A stretch of DNA of 64,000 bases, taken from NCBI GenBank assembly GCA_034401795.1, contig CM067371.1, forward strand, positions 76,962,833-77,026,832. The letters are read 5' to 3'. This document shows, one piece after another, positions 33,093 to 43,100 of this stretch (position 1 is the stretch's first letter; every line of letters begins with the position of its first letter). Below the pieces are notes generated by a model, which saw only the letters and a program-made list of their open reading frames with translations, was not told the origin of the DNA and did no database searches. This stretch comes from Chaetoderma sp. LZ-2023a (Eukaryota; Mollusca; Caudofoveata; Chaetodermatida; Chaetodermatidae). Position numbers and translations under genes: made by a program.

Positions 33093-33501
33093 ATTGTTTG
33101 GAAAATTGTTATTTCTGAACTATAGTGATAGTGTAACCTGATGCAAGCCATTTCAGCCATGGCAATAGATGACACAAATCTAAATCTATTAACTTATGTT
33201 AGTAGCAAAAGCATTGGTATTAATGCAATAGGCAAATAAAAATTTGCAATTGCATCCTTAGGTGACCGGAAAATGTTTTTTTCAGCAGCTATGAATCATT
33301 TGATGCAGTTTATCATAGGCATGTTTATTGGTCAGTAGATCACAGTAGCTGATGGTCTGTGCTCGGACAAGCAGTGTACTGCACTGGTGTGTGTGTCTAT
33401 ATTAGATGTTTATATATAGCAGATAAATTATACAAAATGTAGGTTTCTGTGAGGATAAATAATTTTTGTTAGAGTTTTGCTTCCATGACTGGATGAATTC
33501 T
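33093..33501. other. Non-coding stretch
   Basis: Nothing recognised. Confidence 0.35.
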
Positions 33502-33505
33502 TTAA

Positions 33506-33726
33506 CCCTTTAACACTCAAGCCAGCCAAGCCAGGCTTCTGCAGTGGGCTTGAGAAATGTCCATTGGCAGACCAAGAGAAGACTATTTTTGAAAATTTAC
33601 CAGTGGAATGACTGGCTCGATAAGCGAGTCAGTCATTCCAGTGATAAATTAAAAAAAACTACCCTTCTTGGTCTGCAAATGGATATTTTCTGTTAAAAAA
33701 TTTAAATTTTCTTACAAATTTGACGG
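33506..33726. mobile_element. Hairpin family 1 copy (a/c ends), TTAA both sides
   Basis: TTAA at 33502-33505 and 33727-33730. Left CCCTTTAACACTCAAGCCAG; tip GGCTCGATAAGCGAGTC; right c-type end. Confidence 0.8.
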
Positions 33727-33765
33727 TTAAAGAAGAAGCAAATTGATTGCATTATACAAGTCACC

Positions 33766-33779
33766 CCCCCCCCCCCCCC
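33766..33779. repeat. Poly-C run
   Basis: About 14 C. Confidence 0.85.
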
Positions 33780-34237
33780 AGAATTGTTTGAATCCCAGTC
33801 TGTGAAAAGTAAGGTGTGAGTTATTTTGTGAATGGTGTAATGGCTGTTGTTGTGGCTGTGTCCATATGTACCTGGTTAAGCTGTTTTAAGGCACAATTAC
33901 ATCAACAATGGCTTAGTTTGCACAATTTTGCCCCAGGTAAACTTTTTCAACAGCTTTCTTTTAAATGGACAATTATATCATCAAGGGGCTTTAGAATTTC
34001 ACAGGAAGTGCCCCCAATTTCTTCTATTCAATGATTAATTGCGGTCAGCAGGATAATAAAATGATTTGGAAATGTTGTCCATGCTTTTGCAGAATTTGGA
34101 CTAATTTAGCATGGTTTTGCAAAATTTGCTCCGTAGTTGTTTATTTCAATGTAGATTTAATTAAAGAATTTCGTAATGGAATTTCAATAAGACTTGACAA
34201 AGTTATATACCATTCTTGTTTTTAAAAATGATCTTGT

Positions 34238-34292
34238 TCTACATAATAAGATCACTGCAGAAGCCATTTTGACCAGCGTGAGTGTTAAAAGG
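34238..34292. repeat. Hairpin family 1, right end only (type a)
   Basis: AATAAGATCACTGCAGAAGC, CATTTTGACCAGCGTGAGTG, TTAAAAGG; directly followed by TTAA and another full copy. Confidence 0.65.
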
Positions 34293-34296
34293 TTAA

Positions 34297-34492
34297 CCCT
34301 TTAATGGTCAAATTAAAATTTGAAATATTTTCTTATTGAATGTCCATTTACAGGCCAAGAGAATACAATTTTTGAAAATTTATCAGTCATTCCAGTGGTA
34401 AATTTTCAAAAATTATATTCTCTTGGCCTGTAAATGGACATTCCACAAGACCATATTAGAGGCCGGTTTTGGCTGATATGACTATTAAAGGG
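34297..34492. mobile_element. Hairpin family 1 copy, GAGAATA variant
   Basis: TTAA at 34293-34296, TTGA after 34492. Uses the ACAGGCCAAGAGAATACAAT arm. The left stem lacks the GGAATGACTGGCTCG part of the tip. Right end b-like. Confidence 0.75.
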
Positions 34493-34517
34493 TTGACATG
34501 ATAGCCAATAGCGCTTG

Positions 34518-34525
34518 TTAGCGAT
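34518..34525. repeat. 8-bp target site duplication, left
   Basis: TTAGCGAT; matched by TTAGTGAT at 37938-37945 (7 of 8). Confidence 0.7.
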
Positions 34526-35334
34526 TAGGCTTGCACAATTATTCGATTAATCACGATTATTATTAAAAATATGATCGTGGACGATCACAAAACCAAACAA
34601 TCAAATAATCGAAGATTTTCAATCCCCAAGATAATTGTTTTTCATGTGAAGTCAGCTTATATTTTCTGGTGATATTAACCCAGGTGAATGTGAAAAATGG
34701 GTGTAAATACTGCATTACATCTTTATTACTTATTTTGTGACTTGTTTTGATAAAAGAAACATTAAAATGTTTAAATCCACCATTGGTTTTTTTCAAACAA
34801 AGTTTTCAGGGCATTTAACCCAGTGCCATTGCGCCACGGGCAAGACTAATTTGGCCAGAATATCAATGTTTTTCAAACTAAAGACTCACTAATCATAAAA
34901 TATGGCATAATGCAGATTTGTCCTATTTTTGCATAAATACTATCTATGTTTGACCAAAATGTGGGCAAGCCAGTTAGACAAATATGTAGTCTTAGAAAAC
35001 ACTGCGCCTCACTTGTAGAAACCACTGCGCCACAGTAAAGCCACTGTGCCACACTTTTAGAGACCACTGCGCCACACTTAGCTGAATTTTAATTTTTCCT
35101 GGACCATTTTGGTCTTGCCAGATTGTATTGATATTGTGTTCAGAAATTGCACTCTAATGTTTATAATAGCATATTAAGTGTGATTTCTATTACTATATGG
35201 CAATTAGACTGGAGTTATTTTATTGCTGATATCAGCGATACCAATTTTTATTTTTTCAAGCATTGTGTTAGCAATTCCCATTTGAAGTAAAGTGTGTAGC
35301 TTTTTTCAGATATTTCCAATACTAGCGGTTTTTT

Positions 35335-36597
35335 GTCTCGCCTGCGAAGCAAGATTGAGACATAGGTATCACTTTTCTGGCAGCGGCGTAAACCTTTAAG
35401 TTAAGTTTATATCTCAGCAATGCCTGATCCAATTGGAACCAAACTTGGGTGCATGGTAATATACATCAAAAGGAAGCAGCCTGCCAATAAAAGGGTCATG
35501 AGGTCAAGGTTACAGGGGTCAAAGGTTACAGTATAATCTTTGTTAATATTTTGTTACGTTTTGCGTTAAACAAAAGTTATTGCCTTATATCTCAGCAATG
35601 CCTGATCCAATTGGAACCAAACTTGGGTACATTTAACGGAAGCAGCATGCTGATGCAGACATCATGAGGTCAAGGTTATGGGGGTCAAAGGTCACGGTAT
35701 AATCTTTGCTAATATTTTACTTTAAGTTTTTGCATTAAACAAAAGTTATTGCCTTATATCTCAGCAATGCCTGATCCAATTGGAACCAAACTTGAATACA
35801 TGATGATATACATCGAATGGAAGCAGCCCACCGATAAAGCGGTCATGATGTCAAGGTTATGGGGTCAAAGGTCACAGTATAATCTTTGTTAATATTTTAC
35901 GTTACGTTTTTGCATTAAACAAAAGTTATTGTCTTATATCTCAGCAATGCCTGATCCAATTGGAATCAAACTTGGATACATGGAGATATACATCGAAAGG
36001 AAGCAGCACGCTGATGCAGGCATCATGCATTTAAGGTTATGGGGTCAAAGGTCACGGTATAATCTTTGTTAATATTTTACGTTAAGTTTTTGCGTTAAAC
36101 AAAAGTTATTGTCTTATATCTCAACAATGCGTGATCCAATTGGAACCAAACTTGGCTACATGGAGATATACATCGAAAGGAAGCAGGCATCACGAGGTCA
36201 AGTATATGGTGTCAAAGTTCATGGTATAATCTTTGTTAATATTTTCTGTTAGGTTTTTGCGTTAAACAAAAGTTATTGCCTTATATCTCAACAATGCCTT
36301 ATCCAATTGGAACCAAACTTGGGTACATGGTGATTTACATTTAATGGAAGCAGCATGCTGGTGCAGACATCATGAGGTCAAGGTTATGGGGGTGTGTGTC
36401 AAAGGTCACAGTATAATCTTTGGGTACATGGTGATATACATTGAATGGAAGCAACCCATCGATAAAGCGGTCATGGCATCAAGGTTATGGGTTCAAAGGT
36501 TATTTCAACATTACGTTTTTGCGTTTAGCGAAACTTCAAAGCTTATATTTCAGGTCAAAGGTCAAGGTAACTGTGACAAACAGGAGACAGGCGAGAC
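35335..36597. repeat. Satellite-cored element, GTCTCGCCTG family
   Basis: Ends GTCTCGCCTG and CAGGCGAGAC are exact inverted repeats. Between them ATATCTCAGCAATGCCTGAT starts units at about 35408, 35587, 35754, 35934, 36114 and 36282 (periods 167-180), each with CAATTGGAACCAAACTTGG and GGTCAAAGGTCACAGTATAA. Nested in the hAT element above. Confidence 0.75.
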
Positions 36598-36656
36598 ATT
36601 TAATTCTGTTGAATTCTTGTGATAGTTTTATGCCTCACCAACCCACAACCAGTAGA

Positions 36657-36704
36657 GCATAGGCACCTTCAGCATGACGTCGTACTCCTGTGCTACGCTC
36701 TATG

Positions 36705-36772
<68 letters not shown>

Positions 36773-37853
36773 TATATAGATATATAGAAAGGTGCGAATC
36801 GACGATTGGTATAGGGTGTAATCATCGGCCTATAACGAAAAAGCATGGATATGTATCAACTAAATAATACTGAACCTCAAGTGAATAGATGCATCTTCCA
36901 AATGCTGCATAAATTTAGGTCAACAACACGCATATAATTACACAATATATCAAATACTTGGCAGAAATGCGATAAAATTTCACGTCAAACTTATACATTT
37001 TACCGACTCCACGGTTTTGATAAACAACAGCGTACCTTGGAGTCGGGTAATTGAGCAATAGCATATTTGGTACCTGTTCAAAAACCATCGTTTGCGGCTT
37101 GCAATAGAAATGAATGATTACAAATCTATGTCCAGTAACATTGGGTTTCAACAGGAGTTTTTCAAAACAGAACTTATGTTAGCTATATTTGTGGGAGGTT
37201 TTTGGTTGTCACTTTCCGGATTTTCTTTCTCGTTCAGGCTTCTCTGATAATTTTGGTATGTGGACGAGTTGTATATAGGACGAATTGGCTGGATATTTTA
37301 ACATTGACATTTGTAACTAGGGACTCGATTCCACCAAATGGAACCGGATAACTGCTCTAACGAACTTGACCATTTTGAAATTTGTAAACATTGCACAACG
37401 AAATGGATGGGTTCTGTTGAATTGATGCGAAGGTAATCTTACTAACATTTATATCAACCAAAAGTGGCGAATTGTCGGTTTACTGAAATAATTCATAACT
37501 TATTTATACAAATTGATGTGCATTTAATATGAAATTAAGGTAGTATTGAATAATTTATAAATGTCACATTTTGTTGCGTATATTAGTTTGACGGGGAATG
37601 TCGTCGTATACACCTAAATGTTTGCGTATATTATGAAATTCTTGGTGTGGTTTTGTCCAAATGCTATACAGCGTCAGATAGATATATGTATCCGCTTTAA
37701 GTGCAACATATTATTTAGTAAATAAACTCCCGTGATTTTATATCAGTGCAGAGGAATCGTAGTAGCATCAAAACGTGAATCGCAACTGATGCAAACCTTT
37801 AATCTTATATATAAATAGGAGCGGGTACGACGTCACGCTAAAAGTGCCTATGC
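36657..37853. mobile_element. TIR element, 1197 bp, nested in hAT
   Basis: Left GCATAGGCACCTTCAGCATG + ACGTCGTACTCCTG; right, - strand, GCATAGGCACTTTTAGCGTG + ACGTCGTACCCGC. AGTAGA occurs on both sides (36651-36656, 37854-37859), a probable 6-bp target duplication. No coding. Superfamily uncertain. Confidence 0.65.
36703..36786. repeat. (TA)n microsatellite
   Basis: Around 30 or more TA units inside the nested TIR element. Confidence 0.9.
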
Positions 37854-37937
37854 AGTAGAGCTGCGATTAATCGAATAATCGCGATTGTTTATCTAAAATG
37901 ATCGCGATTAAAATTATCGCATAATCGTGCAAGCCTA

Positions 37938-37945
37938 TTAGTGAT
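37938..37945. repeat. 8-bp target site duplication, right
   Basis: TTAGTGAT versus TTAGCGAT on the left. Confidence 0.7.
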
Positions 37946-38670
37946 CAAGTTCACACTTTATCACGAAAAGCTGTTATATAATGTTAAATATTGGAACTTG
38001 GAATGAACATTTCTTTTAAATAATATTTTTCCTTGCCTGGACATATAGATTGTTGTTTCATGTGACCATTGATTATCTCTCTTGGTGAATGTGAAGCGGT
38101 TAAATAAAATTGTTTATATGGATTAGGGGTGTGTCGGTGCAAAAGAAGATTGTGGAGAGATGTTTGCTAGTTAGGAAGAGTTATAAATAGTTATTCCAGC
38201 GGCATAAATAAAATGTGCATGATTGTGCATGATCTGTGTATGATCTGTCTGCATGTGTTTATAGCTTGCTGGATATATCACTTCATAGCAATGCCTTGAA
38301 GCTGCTGGGAGCTGCTATTCACAAGAAAATTTTTGCTTTCAATTTAAACCATATGTCTTGACTGACATCTTTGATTCTTTATTTCCATTCCCTTCAGAAT
38401 ATATAACATGTGTTCATTTTGGAAGCAATCTTGTTGTGATACAGCAACAGTTTTCAGCAAAAAGCTTTCTGTTGATTCTGTAAATTGAATTTTAATTTAT
38501 AAATCCTTATAGGTCTTACTGATGCAGTTAACATGTTTACTGTTCAAAATCCCATAGGTGAATAACAGGGAGGTGAGCAAGCAGTTATTGGTTTGTTGGG
38601 CCTATATCCAGTCCCTAATTTGAAGCTATTATAAGCTGGTTTTATCTTCCTTCAGTCTATTACACAATAG
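37946..38670. other. Non-coding stretch
   Basis: A stem remnant TTCTGTTGATTC near 38470; otherwise nothing recognised. Confidence 0.35.
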
Positions 38671-39043
38671 ACCTTTCCAGTTTATCCATCCATCATATGA
38701 CTTCATAATCAACTATGTGACATGTTGGATGATGTCATAATCAACTACAGCATGAATGACTTGATTTAGGCCATCTTAAGCGCTTAGTAGTGTGACAGGT
38801 ATGAATTATATGTCTTTACTATATTTTAATAAACATTCTATCAAATATTTTGAAACTAGTTTGACTAGGCATTGTGGTGGCAACTGCACTCAGTCAAGTT
38901 AGTTTCAAAATATCCAACAGCTTACCGGTAGTTTTCTTGAAATTAATAGTCAGGGGGTTCAGGGATGGTTCTTTCCCAACATGAGCGAGGTGTGGGTGGA
39001 GCCTAGCGAGAGATGGGTGGGGCATATCTAAAACTGAAAAGGT
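38671..39043 (+). mobile_element. Hairpin family 2, full-length copy
   Basis: Terminal inverted repeat ACCTTTCCAGTTT (left) with AAACTGAAAAGGT (right). Left half CCATCCATCATATGACTTCA, with TCATAATCAAC motifs, and TTTTAATAAACAT; then the stem CAAATATTTTGAAACTAGTT ... AGTTTCAAAATATCCAACAG; right half TTACCGGTAGTTTTCTTGAA, GTGTGGGTGGAGCC and GATGGGTGGGGCATA. No coding. Confidence 0.7.
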
Positions 39044-39154
39044 CCAGCTAACTTCCTCAGTTTTTCATCTGTTCATGTTTATAAGGCTGGGTTGAGAGAG
39101 GAAACAAGGAGTGAATTAGCAGATTTCTAACCAGTACATTGCCACAGATAGAAA

Positions 39155-39235
39155 GATAGTCATGCACTGAGACATGAACCAGGATCGCTGGTTAAGACCA
39201 CCAGTACGCTAACCACTGAGCCACCATTTCCTATT
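39155..39235 (-). repeat. tRNA-derived SINE head
   Basis: On the - strand it reads GGTGGCTCAGTGGTTAGCGT with a perfect A box TGGCTCAGTGG (39213-39223) and, 33 bp downstream, GGTTCATGTCTC as a B box (39169-39180). This is the internal RNA polymerase III promoter of tRNA-derived SINEs. The anticodon region does not fold as a functional tRNA and no 3' body was delimited. Confidence 0.65.
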
Positions 39236-40068
39236 ACTGATAGAGCTATCAGGGGATGTTATACCTTTTTGTAAGAATTTCAAGCGTGCAATGATGCGAT
39301 GACAGACTTAAACCTAAAATAGCACGGCCACAACTTTATATACATGTGTAGTTGTGGACATGTAAGAAGTTACTAACTTAAGTGCCCATAGACTAACAAA
39401 TAATCCAAAAATATTTGTGTTATTTTTTAATTTAAAAAACTTAAGTGCACTTAGGAAAGCTTTTAATGGTCAAGATTGATCAGCACAATATTTTGCTTAT
39501 TTAATGTACATTTACAGGCCATTTTTATATGCAGGGTTCGTACTGGTCAAGTCCAGGCCTGGAAAGTCATGGAAAATTAGCATTTTTATCATAGGTCATG
39601 GAAAAGTCATGAAGAATGGTAATCATTCAAAAAAAAAAGAAATGTACTTGCTTAAATCTCTACCGCCAACTCTACGCAATAAAGATAATGGTAAAGGCTT
39701 ATCAAAACATGTCTTTGGATTGGTTGTTCCAAGACACAATATTGAGACATTTTGGAAATTAACTCATATCGTAATTTGTGTAGCTACATCATATACACAA
39801 ATCTCCTAGAAATTAATTCTAATTTGTTAATTTTGGTCATGAAAAGTCATAGAAAAGTTATGGAATTTCAAACACAGAAGGGTGTAAGAACCCTGTATAA
39901 TATGCCTGTGCCAGCATCCTAAGGCGGGTTATATTATGTGATGGCGTGTGGTGTCTGTCTGTCTGTGAGAGGGGTGGGGGTGAGTTAGGGGTTTGGAGGG
40001 TGCTACTTAAACTACATAATGTATTAAATATTAGCTGTATAATTAATATTCATTGTTGTCTGTTTCAG
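39236..40068. other. Sequence upstream of the first FRMD4-like exon
   Basis: Holds a family 1 left fragment (TTTTAATGGTCAAGATTGAT, TGTACATTTACAGGCC at 39460-39520) and a (TCTG)-rich tract near 39950-39965. TGTTTCAG at 40061-40068 is a good splice acceptor, so an upstream, probably non-coding, exon must exist; I could not locate it or a promoter. Confidence 0.4.
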
Positions 40069-40134
40069 ATGAGTGAGGGTAGAAAGACCCAGATAGTGTT
40101 ACTCGATGACCGGAGACTTGATCTTTTTGTGCAG
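40069..40134 (+). CDS. FRMD4-like: FRMD4-like exon 1 (first coding)
   Basis: 22 codons, phase 0 at both ends, from MSEGRKTQIVLLDD to LDLFVQ, then GTATAT. The Met aligns with the internal MTEGR start of vertebrate FRMD4A. The acceptor directly precedes the ATG, so the 5' leader is spliced. Confidence 0.85.
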
Positions 40135-43100
40135 GTATATATATATAGTATTAAATTAATTCATAAAAGTATATCTAGCTAATTAAAATTTGCACTATGT
40201 TGAAATAATGCGTGGCAAATATTGTTGAGAGTATAATTACCCTCAGAACATCAAATGTGTCCGTTTTGAAAACAATGTCGGTGAAGGCTGTTGCTGTTGC
40301 ATTTTAGCTTTTTACCACATTAAATTGAAATACATCTTCGGGACCTCACAGGCAAACTTCCACTTCGGGACCTCACAGGCAAACTTCCACTTCGGGACCT
40401 CACAGGCAAACTTCCACGCAAGTTTGAAGACGGTTCCTCCAGTAGAACCAGAGTTAGATGAAAAAGATCTCCATGCTTGAATCAACCCTTGTGTCTACTG
40501 TCCAGCAACGCTGATCATTCCGAGTCAATTAACCCGTTAATGGTCAAGCCGGCCAAAACTGGGCCTCTGCAGTGGTCTTGAGGAATGTTCATTTGCAAGT
40601 CAAGATAAGACTATTTCTGAAAATTTATTACGTCAATCTAGTCATAAAGTTTCAAAAATTGTCTTTTCTTGGCTTGCAAATGGACATACGTTGAGGAAAA
40701 AGTTAATCTTTTTTTTATACAAAATCTTGACCATTAAAGGGTTAAACCCGGAGTTAGACAGTCTCGTCACCGATTTGCTGGGACCAAATTCGCAGCAAAT
40801 CGGTGATGACAATGTCCAACACCTGGTTGAATGGACATGGAATGACCCCGCAACAATGTTATCTAACAGTAATCCTTTAACCCTCAAATTTAGTCAAGAA
40901 AGTTTGAATTTTCTCATAGAAAATGTCCAGTTGCGGAGCAAGAGAAGAGTATTTTTTGAAAATTTACCACTGGAATGACTGGCTCGATTTTCGAGCCAGT
41001 CATTCCAGTGGTAAAATTTCAGGAAATAAGTCTTCTCTTTGTCCGCAAATGGAGAATTCTGAAGACTCCTGCAGAAGTTGGTTTGAGCTTCTTCTTCTTC
41101 TTCTTCTTCTTTTCGTTCACTGATCATACTGCCAGTCCTGTAAGTGACTATCGACATGATCATAAGCATTAAGTGCATGGATCCATGGTTTATTAGAGTG
41201 CGCCGTGCGGCCTGGAACCTCCGTCTTCAGCACTCGAGGTTTCTGTCAGGGTTACCTCACCCATACCTCCTTTAGTCGCCTCTTACGACACGCAGAGGAT
41301 ACGGAAGGTGTATTCTAAGCCCCACCTACAGGGCGAAGTGGTTTGGGCTGATATGAGTGTTAAAGAGTTAATAAAAGAGAACAAGCTAGCCAAAAATGGC
41401 AGTTATCTTGGTTAATGTCCAATGTCCATTTACACATCAAGAGAATTTATCATGGGAATGACAAAAATATTCTCTTGGCTTGCAAATAGACAATCAATAA
41501 GGAAGACTGTTTTCTTTACCAATCTTGACCATTAACGCTGTCACTGACAAATCCCTAAAAAGTAAACTCTTTACAATATAAAACTTATTCTGTTGAATAT
41601 TTTGAAATTAATTTGACTGGGAGCCATTGCCGCTGACTTCCAGTCAAATTAATTTCAAAAATATTCAGCAGTTTTCCTGCATGGTTGCCTTGAAAATTAC
41701 ATATGGGGAATTCATCAGTTAAAGGTTTGATATATAGACCTCATTGATACAATATTTTGGACATAAAACTGAAATTATAAGTAAAAAGCATTTTAATGAA
41801 TACTAAAATAGTGTCATTTGCTCTACAAAATAAATATTATGTTGATATTCAATGTTGTTTTGTGTGTCTATCAGAATGTTATAAATTGGGACATGGAAAA
41901 TAGAAATAAGTTTTATATCGTGTTATTTTATAATACTCATATGAATAGATGTATGGAATTACCAATGAGTCAATATTTTTGATATCCGATAACGGTAATT
42001 TAGCACCTGAATAACTAATATTTACACTGCCTATAAGACATTGATTGAGGTATGGAATCGAGCTCGGGAGGGTGTTTCGGGTGTGACGGTGAGGAACTTC
42101 ATTTTTATCGGAAATGGTGTGGAGATGAATAACTAGATAAAATTACGTTATGTGTCATTATCTTTAATAGGTGACGTGATAGTTAAAGGTTATAGTACTA
42201 ACTAATATTGAGAATTGATTCAATGACCCAAGGTATTGCGTAGGTGGATGTGTCTGTATGGGTGAATATTGATTTCAGTTATTTTAACTGTCTCTGCTGC
42301 AAGCCAGCAGATAATAATTTCAATGAGCAAAAACCTGTAACTTGAGAAATATTTTGAAAACAATTTGACTGAAAGTTGTTGTTGGCTTAGCCACCAACGA
42401 TTTTCTGTCAAATTGTTTTCAAAATATTTAGCCGACCCTGAGATATAACTCATCTGCTCCCACAACCTAATGCAGCACGCGCACACAAGCTCTGAAGAGT
42501 ACTGCAAAAGGAGCACGAAATGCCATGAGTCAGGATCTCGAGAAGGCAATGTAAAAAACGTACTGTCCGCTAGAACCCTGCTAACATATAGCCAAATTAT
42601 CCCACACACTTAACCCTGGCAGGTGACACAGAAGAACACCCATCCAACGTTATAAAACATAGCCCTAACACTGGGCACCACCGTACCTTTATAGGACAAT
42701 ACTCTTGGATGTCAACACACATAACGAGTCAACACTAAACCCAGGGGCCAACATTGTCCTATAACAGGCAGTAAGTGGAAAACAGACTCACCAGGGCCAA
42801 CAGCACGGGACAACACTGACCTATGTGAAATAAACATATCACACACCTGGGCCAACACCGATCGGGACAAACACTAATCACTCGGGCCAACAGCATCTTG
42901 AAACTTTACCTTTGGTTATCAAGCCAATCATTCCAGTGTTAAATATTCTTCTCTTGGTCTGCAAATGGGCATTTCTCAAGACCACTGCAGAAGCCGTTTT
43001 TAGCTGATATGAAGGTTATGGGTTAAAACTTTTGTAAGAATTCCTCAGGTTCAAAACTGAGATTTTGTTGTGTGCAAAATGTTATCTATTGCACTTCATA

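Larger units (their letters stand above)
34526..37937. mobile_element. Composite non-autonomous hAT element, 3412 bp
   Basis: Left end TAGGCTTGCACAATTATTCG; right end, read inward on the - strand, TAGGCTTGCACGATTATGCG. A 7-of-8 duplication flanks it. ATTCGATTAATC(A/G)CGATT-type repeats occur near both ends. No transposase. It contains a satellite-cored element (35335-36597) and a TIR element (36657-37853), which account for most of its length. A further inner tract at 34985-35080 repeats CACTGCGCCACA four times. Confidence 0.75.
40881..41367. mobile_element. Hairpin family 1 copy split by a SINE
   Basis: TTAA at 40877-40880 and 41368-41371. Left end c, perfect tip GACTGGCTCGATTTTCGAGCCAGTC, right end a resumed after the SINE as GGTTTGGGCTGATATGAGTG. 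The order of events is clear: hairpin element first, SINE second. Confidence 0.85.

Noticed and set aside
34985-35080. CACTGCGCCACA repeats as a protein-coding repeat
   Set aside because: Only four irregular copies with stops in all frames.
39155-39235. Functional tRNA gene
   Set aside because: A and B boxes are present, but the acceptor stem and anticodon arm do not pair convincingly; a SINE head is more likely.
40691-41178. Several open frames of 65-95 residues on both strands
   Set aside because: They lie within hairpin family 1 and the SINE; the mirror-image frames arise from the palindrome.
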